From NCBI GenBank assembly GCA_018715805.1, contig DVKX01000047.1, positions 62,001 through 126,000 on the forward strand: a stretch of DNA of 64,000 nt. Direction: 5' to 3'. The DNA comes from Candidatus Faecousia intestinigallinarum (GTDB taxonomy: Bacteria; Bacillota; Clostridia; Oscillospirales; Oscillospiraceae). The translations under genes were made by a program, and so were the position numbers. The notes beneath the pieces were generated by a model, which did not search any database, had not been told where the DNA came from, and worked only from the letters and a program-made list of their open reading frames with translations. Numbering within the stretch: the stretch's first letter is position 1; each line of letters opens with the position of its first letter. Below are positions 50,203 to 59,194 of the stretch, piece after piece.

Positions 50203-51312
50203 ATGCAAAGCAAACGGAATATTCCCGCCGCCATGTTACTGCTGCTGGCGTTCGCTCTGGCGCTCGCCGCCTGCGCCCCGGCGGAAGCGCCCACACCCAC
50301 CGCCGACGCGACCCAACCCACCACGCTGGGCACCGAAGCCCCTACGCAAACCCCTACAGAGATCCCCACGGAGCCGGAGGCGCTGGACTATGATGCCTAT
50401 TTCTCCCAGATCCGGGGGAAGGAATACCTGGAGACGGGCTTCAAAGTCCTGTCCAATCCCGATTACCTCCAGGATCGGGACTGGCGGCTGGACATTGCCG
50501 ATGAAGAAATGCTGGAGGAGCGGAAATGGGAGGATGCTTGGCGGAACTATCCGGTAATCCTCAGCGCCAGCAACAAAGCCTTGGTGAAGGTATTATCGGA
50601 GCTCCCGGTGCGCAGCCTCTCGGCGGAGCCGGACTTCGCCGTGGCCGTCAACGCCGACGGCACGGAGCTATGGAAGCTGGACTATGACACCGGCGAGGCG
50701 GAAACGCTGTATACCGACCCCTCCGGCCAGCTGTGCGACCCCATTGAATACTATGACGGCTGCGTGTTCTTCCTGGCAGGCAACGGGGCGGACGGACGGG
50801 GGCTGTACCGGCTGTATCTGCCGGAAATGAAGCTGGACTTGATGGCGGAGGATCTGCCCGCAGAGCGCCCGGACGGCTATCGGTTCCAGGGCTTCCAGGT
50901 GATCTCCAACCACGAGGTAGCCTGGGTCTATACCTACCCGGTGTTTGAACACTATGCCCAGGAATACTGGGACGAGCCGGTGCTGGGTCAGGAGGGCGAT
51001 CGCTATACCCCCAAGGAAGCCTTTGGGGAAATTTATGCGGAAGACCCTCCGGAAACGGTAGACGATCTAAGCAAGACGGGTCAGTGGCAGTACGCCGAAC
51101 AGCTGGACTGGGTCTTCCTGGAGAAAACCGGCCAGTATTCTGCGGATCATTGGTACCGCAACACCCTCACTGGAGAGGAGCGGATGTGCTACAGCTTTGT
51201 GATCCACAACAGCAAAATGCCAGTCTACTACCCAGACGGCACCATGCGGCCGGAGGCGGAGTGGGAGAACGGCTCCCTCTGGTGGTTGGACAGCTACTAT
51301 ACCGCCGGATAA
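50203..51312 (+). CDS. Lipoprotein of unknown function
   Basis: A 369-residue protein with lipoprotein signal (MQSKRNIPAAMLLLL, lipobox LAAC), a Thr/Pro-rich tether (about 24-60), and an acidic, Trp/Tyr-rich globular domain with beta-propeller-like phrases (GTELWKLDYDTGEAETLY, GRGLYRLYLPEM). No family assigned. ATG at 50203 follows AAAGGAGG. Expression seems subject to the terminator in the leader. Surface location inferred. Confidence 0.78.
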   Translation: MQSKRNIPAAMLLLLAFALALAACAPAEAPTPTADATQPTTLGTEAPTQTPTEIPTEPEALDYDAYFSQIRGKEYLETGFKVLSNPDYLQDRDWRLDIADEEMLEERKWEDAWRNYPVILSASNKALVKVLSELPVRSLSAEPDFAVAVNADGTELWKLDYDTGEAETLYTDPSGQLCDPIEYYDGCVFFLAGNGADGRGLYRLYLPEMKLDLMAEDLPAERPDGYRFQGFQVISNHEVAWVYTYPVFEHYAQEYWDEPVLGQEGDRYTPKEAFGEIYAEDPPETVDDLSKTGQWQYAEQLDWVFLEKTGQYSADHWYRNTLTGEERMCYSFVIHNSKMPVYYPDGTMRPEAEWENGSLWWLDSYYTAG

Positions 51313-51407
51313 ATTGTCTGGACGCCCTGCGCCGGGAGGGACGGGAGCACGATCTCCCTCCGCCGCGCCGGAACAAGCCCCGGCTCGCGATCTTCATAAA
51401 TCCAGCG

Positions 51408-51434
51408 GCCGCCCCCAATGGGGGCGGCTGTTTT
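51408..51434 (+). terminator. Terminator of the lipoprotein gene
   Basis: GCCGCCCCC / GGGGGCGGC stem with AAT loop, then TGTTTTC. In the 51313-51624 gap this is followed by the pckA promoter and leader; no further gene is seen. Confidence 0.82.
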
Positions 51435-51503
51435 CTCTGCTCCGCGCCGACGGCGCGTCTCCTTTCTGCGGCGGTATTCGGTAAAAATTTGCTGAAAAAA
51501 CGG

Positions 51504-51532
51504 TGGACATTCTTGCCTTCCTATGCTAAAAT
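51504..51532 (+). promoter_or_regulatory. Promoter of pckA
   Basis: TGGACA, 17-bp spacer, TAAAAT, with a leader of about 85 nt to the ATG. Confidence 0.7.
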
Positions 51533-51571
51533 GTAATTGGTGGAGGTTGGGGATTTTTCCAGCCGACATCC

Positions 51572-51603
51572 GTTATGTTAAAACAGCGGCGCAGCCGCAT
51601 AAC
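51572..51603 (+). other. Leader hairpin of pckA
   Basis: GTTAT/ATAAC and GCGGC-GCA-GCCGC stems separated by an internal loop, followed by ATTTTTAGGAGG, just ahead of the ribosome site; may modulate pckA translation or termination. Confidence 0.45.
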
Positions 51604-51624
51604 ATTTTTAGGAGGAAAACAAGT

Positions 51625-53232
51625 ATGGAAACCTACGGCATTGAAAAGTACGGCATCACCGGCGTCAAAGAAGTAGTGTACAACCCTTCCTACGAGCTTC
51701 TGTTTGAAGAGGAGACGAAGGAGGGTCTTTCCGGCTATGAAGTCGGTCAGGTCACTGAGCTGGACGCTGTGAACGTGATGACCGGTATCTATACCGGCCG
51801 CTCCCCCAAAGACAAGTACATCGTCATGGACGAGAACTCCAAGGACACCGTGTGGTGGACCTCCGACACCTTCAAGAACGACAACCACCCCATGAGCGAG
51901 AGCACCTGGGCCACCGTGAAGGACATCGCCCTGAAGGAGCTGTCCAACAAGCGGCTGTTTGTGGTGGACGCTTTCTGCGGCGCCAACGCCGACACCCGCA
52001 TGGCCATCCGCTTCATCGTGGAGGTGGCATGGCAGGCGCACTTCGTGAAGAATATGTTCATCCGTCCCACTGAAGAGGAATTGAAGAACTTCACCCCCGA
52101 CTTCGTGGTGTACAACGCTTCCAAGGCCAAGGTGGAGAACTACAAGGAGCTGGGCATGAACTCCGAGACCTGCGCTGCCTTCAACATCACCTCCCGGGAG
52201 CAGGTCATCATCAACACCTGGTACGGCGGCGAGATGAAGAAGGGTATGTTCTCCATGATGAACTACTACCTGCCCCTGAAGGGCATCGCCTCCATGCACT
52301 GCTCCGCCAACACCGACATGAACGGCGAGAATACCGCCATTTTCTTCGGTCTGTCCGGCACCGGTAAGACCACCCTCTCCACCGACCCCAAGCGTCTGCT
52401 CATCGGCGACGACGAGCACGGCTGGGACGACAACGGCGTGTTCAACTTTGAGGGCGGCTGCTACGCCAAGGTCATCAACCTGGACAAGGATTCCGAACCC
52501 GACATCTACAACGCCATCCGCCGCAACGCGCTGCTGGAAAACGTGACTGTAGACAAGGACGGCAAGATCGACTTCAACGATAAGTCCGTGACGGAGAACA
52601 CCCGCGTGTCCTACCCCATCGACCACATTGAGAAGATCGTCCGCCCCGTGTCCACCGCTCCTGCCGCCAAGAATGTGATCTTCCTGTCCGCAGACGCTTT
52701 TGGCGTGCTGCCCCCTGTTTCCATCCTGACTCCGGAGCAGACCCAGTACTACTTCCTCTCCGGCTTCACGGCAAAGCTGGCGGGCACCGAGCGGGGCATC
52801 ACCGAGCCCACCCCCACCTTCTCCGCCTGCTTCGGTCAGGCTTTCCTGGAGCTGCATCCCACCAAGTACGCCGAGGAGCTGGTAAAGCGCATGGAGATGT
52901 CCGGCGCCAAGGCTTATCTGGTGAACACCGGCTGGAACGGCACCGGCAAGCGCATCTCGATTAAGGATACCCGGGGCATCATCGACGCCATCCTGAACGG
53001 CGACATCCTGAACGCCCCCACTAAGAAGATTCCCATGTTCGATCTGGAGGTGCCCACCGCTCTGCCCGGCGTGGACAGCGCCATCCTGGATCCCCGGGAT
53101 ACCTATGCCGACCCCTCCGCATGGGAGGAGAAGGCCAAGGATCTGGCCAACCGCTTCGTGAAGAACTTCGCCAAGTATACTTCCAACGAAGCCGGCAAGG
53201 CGCTGGTGGCCGCAGGCCCCAAGGCGGAATAA
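51625..53232 (+). CDS. pckA: Phosphoenolpyruvate carboxykinase (ATP)
   Basis: A 535-residue ATP-type PEPCK, interconverting oxaloacetate and PEP. Signatures: [24 protein letters not shown]-loop [13 protein letters not shown], the metal-binding stretch [10 protein letters not shown], and [11 protein letters not shown]. In anaerobes the enzyme often runs in the carboxylating direction to make oxaloacetate plus ATP. Encoded just upstream of the oxaloacetate decarboxylase genes, it suggests an oxaloacetate node. ATG at 51625 after AGGAGGAAAAC. Confidence 0.97.
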   Translation: METYGIEKYGITGVKEVVYNPSYELLFEEETKEGLSGYEVGQVTELDAVNVMTGIYTGRSPKDKYIVMDENSKDTVWWTSDTFKNDNHPMSESTWATVKDIALKELSNKRLFVVDAFCGANADTRMAIRFIVEVAWQAHFVKNMFIRPTEEELKNFTPDFVVYNASKAKVENYKELGMNSETCAAFNITSREQVIINTWYGGEMKKGMFSMMNYYLPLKGIASMHCSANTDMNGENTAIFFGLSGTGKTTLSTDPKRLLIGDDEHGWDDNGVFNFEGGCYAKVINLDKDSEPDIYNAIRRNALLENVTVDKDGKIDFNDKSVTENTRVSYPIDHIEKIVRPVSTAPAAKNVIFLSADAFGVLPPVSILTPEQTQYYFLSGFTAKLAGTERGITEPTPTFSACFGQAFLELHPTKYAEELVKRMEMSGAKAYLVNTGWNGTGKRISIKDTRGIIDAILNGDILNAPTKKIPMFDLEVPTALPGVDSAILDPRDTYADPSAWEEKAKDLANRFVKNFAKYTSNEAGKALVAAGPKAE

Positions 53233-53244
53233 TGAACGTCGGAT

Positions 53245-53266
53245 AGCCGGGGATCTTTCCCCGGCT
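53245..53266 (+). other. Hairpin after pckA
   Basis: AGCCGGGGA / TCCCCGGCT with a 4-nt loop and no T run; may be partial termination or processing before the decarboxylase operon. Confidence 0.45.
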
Positions 53267-53375
53267 GTCTGAGCGCAAATAACGCTCCCGCAGGGTACGG
53301 CATGGCCGCCCCCGGCTGCCGCGCTGCCCTGCATCCGGTTATGTATTCCCAATTTTAATGGAGGTTAATAACAAT

Positions 53376-54758
53376 ATGGCTCAAAAGGTTCAATTTGTAG
53401 AGACGGTTCTGCGGGACGCGAACCAGTCTCTGATTGCCACCCGCCTGCCCTACGATAAGTTCGAGCCCATGCTGGAAACCATCGACAAGGTGGGCTACTA
53501 TGCCTGCGAATGCTGGGGCGGCGCCACTTTCGACGTGTGCCTGCGCTACCTGCACGAGGATCCCTGGGAGCGGCTGCGGAAGATCCGCGCCAAGATGCCC
53601 AACACCAAGCTGCAGATGCTGCTGCGGGGTCAGAACGTTCTGGGTTACTCCCACTACCCCGATGATTTCGTGAAGCTGTTCGTGGCCAAGGCCGTGGAGA
53701 ACGGCATCGACGTCATCCGTATCTTCGACGCGCTGAACGATGTGAACAATCTGAAGGTGGCTATGGAGGCCACCGTCAAGGCCGGCGCCATCGCCTCCGG
53801 CACCATTTCCTACACCACCTCCCCGGTGCATACTCTGAGCAAATATGTGGAGATGGTGAAGGAGCTGAAGGAAATGGGCGCTTCCACCATCTGCATTAAG
53901 GATATGGCCGGCATCATGGGTCCCAAGGAGGCCTATGACCTGGTGTCCGCCATCAAGGACGCAGTGGATCTGCCCGTGGACCTGCACACCCACTGCACCA
54001 CCGGCCTGGCGTTCATGACCTACCTGAAGGCTGTGGAAGCCGGCGTGGACATCATCGACACCGCCATTTCCCCCTTCTCCGGCGGCACCTCCCAGCCCGC
54101 CACCGAAACCCTGGCCTACGCCCTGCGGCAGCTGGGCTATCAGGTGGATCTGGACGACAGCCAGACCAAGATCATGGCCGACTACTTCAAGGGCGTGCGG
54201 GACGAGTTCATTAAGGACGGCACCATGATGCCCAAGTCCATGGCCACGGACACCCAGTGCCTGACCTACCAGGTGCCCGGCGGTATGCTCTCCAACCTGC
54301 TCAGCCAGCTGAAGCAGATGAACGCCCTGGATCGTTTTGACGAAGCCCTGGTGGAAACCCCCAAGGTTCGTAAGGATATGGGCTATCCTCCCCTGGTCAC
54401 CCCCACTTCTCAGATGGTGGGCGTACAGGCCGTGCGCAACGTGCTGGACGGCCAGCGCTACAAGACCGTCTCCAAGGAGATCAAGGCTTACTGCCGCGGC
54501 GAGTATGGCCGCACCCCCGCTCCCATCGACAAAGACATTCAGAAGATGATTCTGGGGGACGAGCAGCCCCTGGCCGGCCGCTATGCCGATTCCCTGGAGC
54601 CCATTGTGGAGCCTACCCGGAAGAAGCTGGAGGGCGTCGCCCGCTGCGACGAGGATGTGCTCAGCTATATCGCCTTCCCCAACCTGGCGGAGAAGTTCTT
54701 TGAAGATCGCCGGGAGAAGGAAGAGAATGAAGTCACCTACACCATCACCGAGGCGTAA
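53376..54758 (+). CDS. Oxaloacetate decarboxylase / pyruvate carboxylase carboxyltransferase subunit (alpha, no biotin domain)
   Basis: A 460-residue carboxyltransferase of the OadA/PycB family: FVETVLRDANQSL, RIFDALNDVNN, LHTHCTTGLA, and the carboxylated-Lys region CIKDMAG. Unlike full-length OadA it ends without a biotinyl domain; the carrier is a separate gene two positions on. ATG at 53376 after GGAGG. Encoded with gamma, carrier and membrane beta subunits, it is most likely the alpha subunit of a Na+-pumping decarboxylase. Confidence 0.93.
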   Translation: MAQKVQFVETVLRDANQSLIATRLPYDKFEPMLETIDKVGYYACECWGGATFDVCLRYLHEDPWERLRKIRAKMPNTKLQMLLRGQNVLGYSHYPDDFVKLFVAKAVENGIDVIRIFDALNDVNNLKVAMEATVKAGAIASGTISYTTSPVHTLSKYVEMVKELKEMGASTICIKDMAGIMGPKEAYDLVSAIKDAVDLPVDLHTHCTTGLAFMTYLKAVEAGVDIIDTAISPFSGGTSQPATETLAYALRQLGYQVDLDDSQTKIMADYFKGVRDEFIKDGTMMPKSMATDTQCLTYQVPGGMLSNLLSQLKQMNALDRFDEALVETPKVRKDMGYPPLVTPTSQMVGVQAVRNVLDGQRYKTVSKEIKAYCRGEYGRTPAPIDKDIQKMILGDEQPLAGRYADSLEPIVEPTRKKLEGVARCDEDVLSYIAFPNLAEKFFEDRREKEENEVTYTITEA

Positions 54759-54770
54759 GGAGGGCTTGCC

Positions 54771-55130
54771 ATGCAACTGTTAGCCAATACCCTGGGGCAA
54801 AGCCATCTCTCCATTGGGGATGCGGGCATTGTCGCCCTGCTGGGCTACATCGTGGTGTTCTTCGGTCTGGTGCTGCTGCTGGCAGTGCTGGTCATTGTAG
54901 GCAAGATCTTTGCCGCCAAGGACGCCAAGGCCAAGGCGAACACCCCTGCGCCCGCCGCCGCCCCCGCAGCAGCGGAAGCCCCCAAGCCCACCGCCCCCGG
55001 CGCCGCCGGTTCCCTGAAGCTCTACGATGTAGAGCCAAAAACCGCCGCTATGCTCATGGCCATTGTGGCCGATAAGATGGGCAAGCCCCTGAACGAACTG
55101 CGCTTCATTTCCATCAAGGAGGTCAAATAA
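54771..55130 (+). CDS. OadG-like gamma subunit of the decarboxylase
   Basis: A 119-residue protein with one N-terminal membrane segment (about 18-45, [21 protein letters not shown]), an Ala/Pro-rich linker (about 58-82), and a small cytoplasmic end ([24 protein letters not shown]). Matches the OadG plan, joining alpha and beta subunits at the membrane. Typical AGGAGG ribosome site; 12 nt after the alpha gene. Confidence 0.85.
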   Translation: MQLLANTLGQSHLSIGDAGIVALLGYIVVFFGLVLLLAVLVIVGKIFAAKDAKAKANTPAPAAAPAAAEAPKPTAPGAAGSLKLYDVEPKTAAMLMAIVADKMGKPLNELRFISIKEVK

Positions 55131-55132
55131 TC

Positions 55133-55531
55133 ATGAAGTACAAAGTGACCCTGAACGGCCGCACCTATGAGGTGGAGGTCGAGGCAGGCAAGGCCATGCT
55201 CCTGGATGAGTATGAGGCCATTGCTCCCGCCGCGCCTGCGGCAGCCCCCGCGCCCGCAGCAGCCCCTGCTCCCGCCGCGCCTGCGGCAGCTCCTGCGGCT
55301 CCCGCCGTGACCGGCGCCGGCGAGCCGGTGGCCGCCCCCATGCCCGGCAACATCCTCAAGGTGAACGTCTCCGCCGGACAGGCCGTAAAAGCCGGCACCG
55401 TGCTGTGCATCCTGGAGGCTATGAAGATGGAGAACGAGATCATGGCGCCCAAGGACGGTACTGTGACCCAGGTCCTTGTCAGCAAAGGCTCCACTGTGGA
55501 CACCGGCGCTCCTCTGGTCGTGATCGGCTAA
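55133..55531 (+). CDS. Biotin carboxyl carrier protein of the decarboxylase
   Basis: A 132-residue carrier: short N-terminal beta segment, a flexible Ala/Pro hinge (about 30-60), then a biotinyl domain with the biotinylation motif EAMKMEN; the Lys carries biotin. Starts 2 nt after the gamma gene stop. It transports CO2 between the alpha and beta subunits; it must be charged by a biotin ligase not in the window. Confidence 0.93.
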   Translation: MKYKVTLNGRTYEVEVEAGKAMLLDEYEAIAPAAPAAAPAPAAAPAPAAPAAAPAAPAVTGAGEPVAAPMPGNILKVNVSAGQAVKAGTVLCILEAMKMENEIMAPKDGTVTQVLVSKGSTVDTGAPLVVIG

Positions 55532-55543
55532 GGAGGGTTCCCA

Positions 55544-56749
55544 ATGGTCATCAATATTGGTGAAATTCTCCTGAAGCTGTGGAACGATTCCGGCTTTGCG
55601 GCGATTTCCTCCGGCTTTATGGACGGAGGCTGGCAGAACTTGCTGATGATCGCCATTGCCTGCGTTCTGCTGTACCTGGGCATCGTGAAGAAGTTCGAGC
55701 CGCTGCTGCTGGTGGGCATCGCTTTCGGCTGCCTGCTCACCAACCTGCCCAACGGCAATCTGTACCACCCCGAGCTGTGGGACGCATTTATGAACGGCGA
55801 AATTGGCTATGGAACCGTTCTCCATGACGGCGGACTGCTGGACATCTTCTACATCGGCGTGAAAGCGGGTATCTATCCCTGCCTGATCTTCATGGGCGTG
55901 GGCGCGATGACGGACTTCGGCCCGCTGCTCTCCAACCCCAAGAGTTTGCTCATGGGCGCTTCCGCGCAGCTGGGCGTGTTTGCCGCGTTCTTCGGCGCTA
56001 CCCTGCTGGGCTTCACTGCGGCAGAGGCCGCTTCCATCGGCATCATTGGCGGCGCGGACGGCCCCACCGCCATCCTGCTGACCACCCGTCTGGCTCCCCG
56101 GCTGCTGGGCGCCATCGCCATCGCGGCTTACTCCTACATGGCGCTGATCCCCCTGATCCAGCCCCCCTTCATGCGTCTGCTGACCACGCCCAAGGAGCGG
56201 CAGATCAAGATGATGCAGACGCGGCAGGTATCCAAGACGGAGAAGATCATGTTCCCCATTATCGTCACCATCTTCGTAATCCTGCTGCTGCCGGATACCG
56301 CCCCCCTGATCGGCAGCCTGATGCTGGGCAATCTGTTCAAGGAAACCGGCCTCACCGACCGCCTTGCGGACACCGCGCAGAACGCCTTGATGAACATCAT
56401 CACCATCATGCTTTCCACAGCCGTAGGCGCTACCATGGTTGGCTCCAACTTCCTGACGGTGGAGACGCTGTCCATCGTGGTGCTGGGCGTGATTTCCTTT
56501 ATCCTGTCCACCGTGGGCGGCCTGCTGGGCGGCAAGGTAATGTGCTGGCTCACCAAGGGCAAGGTCAACCCCCTGATTGGCTCCGCCGGTGTGTCTGCGG
56601 TGCCTATGGCAGCCCGGGTTTCCAATGTGGAAGGCCAGAAGGCCAACCCCTCCAACTTCCTGTTGATGCACGCCATGGGTCCCAATGTGGCAGGCGTCAT
56701 CGGCTCCGCCATCGCCGCCGGTTTCCTGCTGAAGGTTTTCGGCGCGTAA
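55544..56749 (+). CDS. Na+-translocating decarboxylase beta subunit (OadB family)
   Basis: A 401-residue polytopic membrane protein with about nine segments. GIIGGADGPTAIL, FLTVETLSIV, SAGVSAVPMAARVS and NFLLMHAMGPNVAGVIGSA are hallmark OadB/GcdB/MmdB motifs, including the Na+-site Asp in the GGADGP region. It decarboxylates carboxybiotin and pumps Na+ out. Last gene of the operon, with AAGGAGGG before the ATG and a strong terminator after it. Confidence 0.94.
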   Translation: MVINIGEILLKLWNDSGFAAISSGFMDGGWQNLLMIAIACVLLYLGIVKKFEPLLLVGIAFGCLLTNLPNGNLYHPELWDAFMNGEIGYGTVLHDGGLLDIFYIGVKAGIYPCLIFMGVGAMTDFGPLLSNPKSLLMGASAQLGVFAAFFGATLLGFTAAEAASIGIIGGADGPTAILLTTRLAPRLLGAIAIAAYSYMALIPLIQPPFMRLLTTPKERQIKMMQTRQVSKTEKIMFPIIVTIFVILLLPDTAPLIGSLMLGNLFKETGLTDRLADTAQNALMNIITIMLSTAVGATMVGSNFLTVETLSIVVLGVISFILSTVGGLLGGKVMCWLTKGKVNPLIGSAGVSAVPMAARVSNVEGQKANPSNFLLMHAMGPNVAGVIGSAIAAGFLLKVFGA

Positions 56750-56762
56750 GCAGCACATATCA

Positions 56763-56794
56763 AACCGCACCTGGATTGCCGGGTGCGGTTTTTT
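56763..56794 (+). terminator. Terminator of the decarboxylase operon
   Basis: AACCGCACC / GGTGCGGTT stem followed by TTTTTT. Confidence 0.92.
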
Positions 56795-56954
56795 ATTGGG
56801 AACTGCCGGGCTTCCTGGCGGCGGTCATGTGAAAATACCCCTCCATACCGGGTTCGGCTGTCGATTTGTCCATCCCCGCAGAAACAAGAAAAGCCGCCCG
56901 CCCTGGAGTGCGCCGCCGCGATTCTTTTCTTATTTCAGAAGTTCTCTCTATCTT

Positions 56955-56989
56955 AAAAAAAGATTGCCAAGCCTAAGGGCTTGGCAATC
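56955..56989 (-). terminator. Terminator of the prmA operon
   Basis: GATTGCCAAGCC / GGCTTGGCAATC 12-bp stem, followed on the reverse strand by TTTTTTT. Confidence 0.93.
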
Positions 56990-56995
56990 CAGTTT

Positions 56996-58033
56996 CTATT
57001 GCTGCGGTATGGTGGAGAGCACCATATTCACCGGCCGCAGAACGCTGTAGGCATCGTAGCGGGTATCGTTGGACTCGGAAAGAAATACCAGACGGGATAC
57101 CGCGTTTTCTCCCAGGCCGCTTTCCTCCGCTGTCCGCTGCACGTTTACCGCCGACACACCGCTGACATACTGCCGCACCCGCCCTTCCGGCATGGTGATG
57201 GCGCCCAATTCCGTTTCAAAGGATACGGCAAAGGTGCTGCTGGCGCAGGCGGCCACCAGCTTTTCCGCCGCCGTGTTCAGCACGCCGGTGAGATCGCTGG
57301 TATCATAAACGATGCTGGACATATCCGGGAAACAGAACTGCCGAAACACCACCTCCCGGAATCCCAGACCCTTCAGCTCCGCCACCGTCTGCACCAGCTG
57401 GTTGATGGTGCCGGAGGCGGCAGGATCCAGCCAATAGCAGCCTTCTCCATCCATCCACAGGTAGCCGCCCTCCACCGGCAGGCCGCAGTCTACGTTGTTC
57501 AGACCGAATACAAAGTTCTGGAAAGCGGGCATCCGGGCGATTAGGTACATATTCCGGCTTTTCAGCTGGGCGATCAGGCTGTCCACCCCGGCAACATCCA
57601 CAGAATCCGCCGTGGTGCCCGACTGCGTGGTGTAGAAGCAATACCCGTAGATGCTCTTCACATCCAGCATCACCGCAGAGCCGTTGGGGATGGCCGCCAC
57701 CTGCTCTTCCAGGGCTTCCAAATCCGTCAGCGCCTGGGCGTCAATATAATAGCCGTAGAGCTGTGCCAGCTCCGTGGAGGTATTCACCGCGTTCTCCCCC
57801 TCGTTATAGACCACGTCCACTGACTCCTCCGTGGGCGGCGCTGCCGCCGCCTGCCCCTGGGACACCTCCGGAGACAGCGAAAAGTCCAGCCGCGCGCCTT
57901 CCCGGCTAAAAATCAAAAAACGATCCAGCCATAAAAACCAAACCAGCAGCGCCGCAACAGCCGCCAGCAGCAGTATCAGCGCCGCGATGCCCACCCGCCG
58001 CCAGATGCGGCGGGCTTTATAGGATAAGGTCAT
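56996..58033 (-). CDS. Membrane-anchored putative glycoside hydrolase-like protein
   Basis: A 345-residue protein with one N-terminal membrane anchor (about 15-37) and an extracytoplasmic TIM-barrel-like domain of about 250 residues, with phrases such as GYYIDAQAL, AVMLDVKSIYG, MYLIARMPAF and LGFREVVFRQFCFPD that recall DUF4015-type putative glycoside hydrolases. Catalytic residues are not certain. ATG at 58033 follows GGAGGACGGA and overlaps the prmA stop by 4 nt, so the two are coupled, without an obvious functional link. Confidence 0.72.
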   Translation of the reverse strand: MTLSYKARRIWRRVGIAALILLLAAVAALLVWFLWLDRFLIFSREGARLDFSLSPEVSQGQAAAAPPTEESVDVVYNEGENAVNTSTELAQLYGYYIDAQALTDLEALEEQVAAIPNGSAVMLDVKSIYGYCFYTTQSGTTADSVDVAGVDSLIAQLKSRNMYLIARMPAFQNFVFGLNNVDCGLPVEGGYLWMDGEGCYWLDPAASGTINQLVQTVAELKGLGFREVVFRQFCFPDMSSIVYDTSDLTGVLNTAAEKLVAACASSTFAVSFETELGAITMPEGRVRQYVSGVSAVNVQRTAEESGLGENAVSRLVFLSESNDTRYDAYSVLRPVNMVLSTIPQQ

Positions 58034-58965
58034 TCCGTCCTCCTTCTGGCGCAGACGCAGCGCCATTCTTCTTTCGCAAGGGTTTCCGTTATCTGCAGAC
58101 CCGCCCGCTCCAGGGCGGCTGTCACCTCCGGCAGCCGGGTATCCAAAATCCCGGAGCAGATCACCGTTTCCCCTGCCAGCTTTGGCAGCACCGGCGCCAG
58201 CCGGATGATCACATCTGCCACAATGTTTACCAGCACTACGTCATATTCCCGGGCGCATAGCCGGGACATCAGCGCCTCGTCCTCCGTTATATTGCCGGTC
58301 ACCGCCGTAAATTCCGGCGCGGCAAAGCCGTTGAGGGCGGCGTTTTCCCGGGCGGCCTTCTCCGCTTTCGGGTCAATATCCACGCCCACGGCGCTTCCCG
58401 CCCCCAGGCGCAGGGCGGCAATGGACAAAATGCCGCTGCCGCTGCCCAAGTCCAGGCAGGCGTCCCCCGGCTTCACCCGCCGCTCCATCTCCTCCAGAAC
58501 CATCTGCGTGGAGGGGTGGTAGCCTGTGCCGAAAGCGATCCCCGGATCCAAAAGGATGGGCTTTCGCCCTCCGGCATAGCTCTCCGCCAGCCAAACGGGC
58601 AATACCACCAAGGTATCCCCCACCTCCTGGGGCGGATAATGCTCCATGCCGCTCTGCTCCCACTGCTCCTCCGCCAGGGGCTTTGCCGTTACCGCCATAT
58701 CCATTTCCTCTGCCACGGCGCTCAGCCGAGCCAGCGCTGCCGTGTCTGCCGCATCCAGGTACAGCCGGATGCGGGACAGCCCCTGCAGCTGCTTTTGCAG
58801 CGCCTCGTCAATATAATCCCACTGGCTTCGGTTCTCCTCCAGAAATGCCTCCAGTTCTCCCTGATCCTCCAGCACCAGCTCGGAAAAGCCCTGGGCAGTC
58901 AGAGCAGCCGCCGCTTCCTCTACGCTTTTCCCCCCGGTGTCGATGGTGATTTCCAGCCAATCCAT
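58030..58965 (-). CDS. prmA: Ribosomal protein L11 methyltransferase
   Basis: A 311-residue SAM-dependent methyltransferase modifying ribosomal protein L11. N-terminal substrate-recognition domain (about 1-110), then PGIAFGTGYHPST, SAM loop DLGSGSGILSIAA, VGVDIDPKA and LVNIVADVI (the PrmA NI-A motif). ATG at 58965 after AGAGGAATGTGT; the track ORF adds 21 codons overlapping the promoter region. Confidence 0.95.
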   Translation of the reverse strand: MDWLEITIDTGGKSVEEAAAALTAQGFSELVLEDQGELEAFLEENRSQWDYIDEALQKQLQGLSRIRLYLDAADTAALARLSAVAEEMDMAVTAKPLAEEQWEQSGMEHYPPQEVGDTLVVLPVWLAESYAGGRKPILLDPGIAFGTGYHPSTQMVLEEMERRVKPGDACLDLGSGSGILSIAALRLGAGSAVGVDIDPKAEKAARENAALNGFAAPEFTAVTGNITEDEALMSRLCAREYDVVLVNIVADVIIRLAPVLPKLAGETVICSGILDTRLPEVTAALERAGLQITETLAKEEWRCVCARRRTE

Positions 58966-58999
58966 ACACATTCCTCTTATCTTTGGATATATTTTCTCT

Positions 59000-59028
59000 A
59001 TTCTACCCCAGGAACAAAAAAATCGCAA
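59000..59028 (-). promoter_or_regulatory. Promoter of prmA
   Basis: Reverse-strand TTGCGA, 17-bp spacer, TAGAAT. Confidence 0.65.
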
Positions 59029-59058
59029 CTGAAAACTCTTTAATTTTTTGTGTTCTAC

Positions 59059-59087
59059 TTCCTATTTTTCCGATTCTGATGTATAAT
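59059..59087 (+). promoter_or_regulatory. Possible promoter of the M16 peptidase operon
   Basis: TATAAT at 59082 with a weak -35 (TTCCTA) 17 bp ahead; the ATG is about 108 bp downstream. Confidence 0.45.
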
Positions 59088-59194
59088 AACCAAGTATCGC
59101 CATTTTGCCGCAACGCCGGATATGGCGGCTGTGGACGGCGCGGCGCTTTGAACGCGCCGGATTCAACGCCCTATAAAAGTTTAGGAGACACCGC

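Noticed and set aside
51526-53352. 608-aa reverse ORF opposite pckA
   Set aside because: Gly/His/Val-rich mirror of highly biased pckA codons.
55205-55310. GC-rich repetitive stretch as a tandem-repeat element
   Set aside because: It encodes the Ala/Pro hinge of the biotin carrier, normal for this protein.
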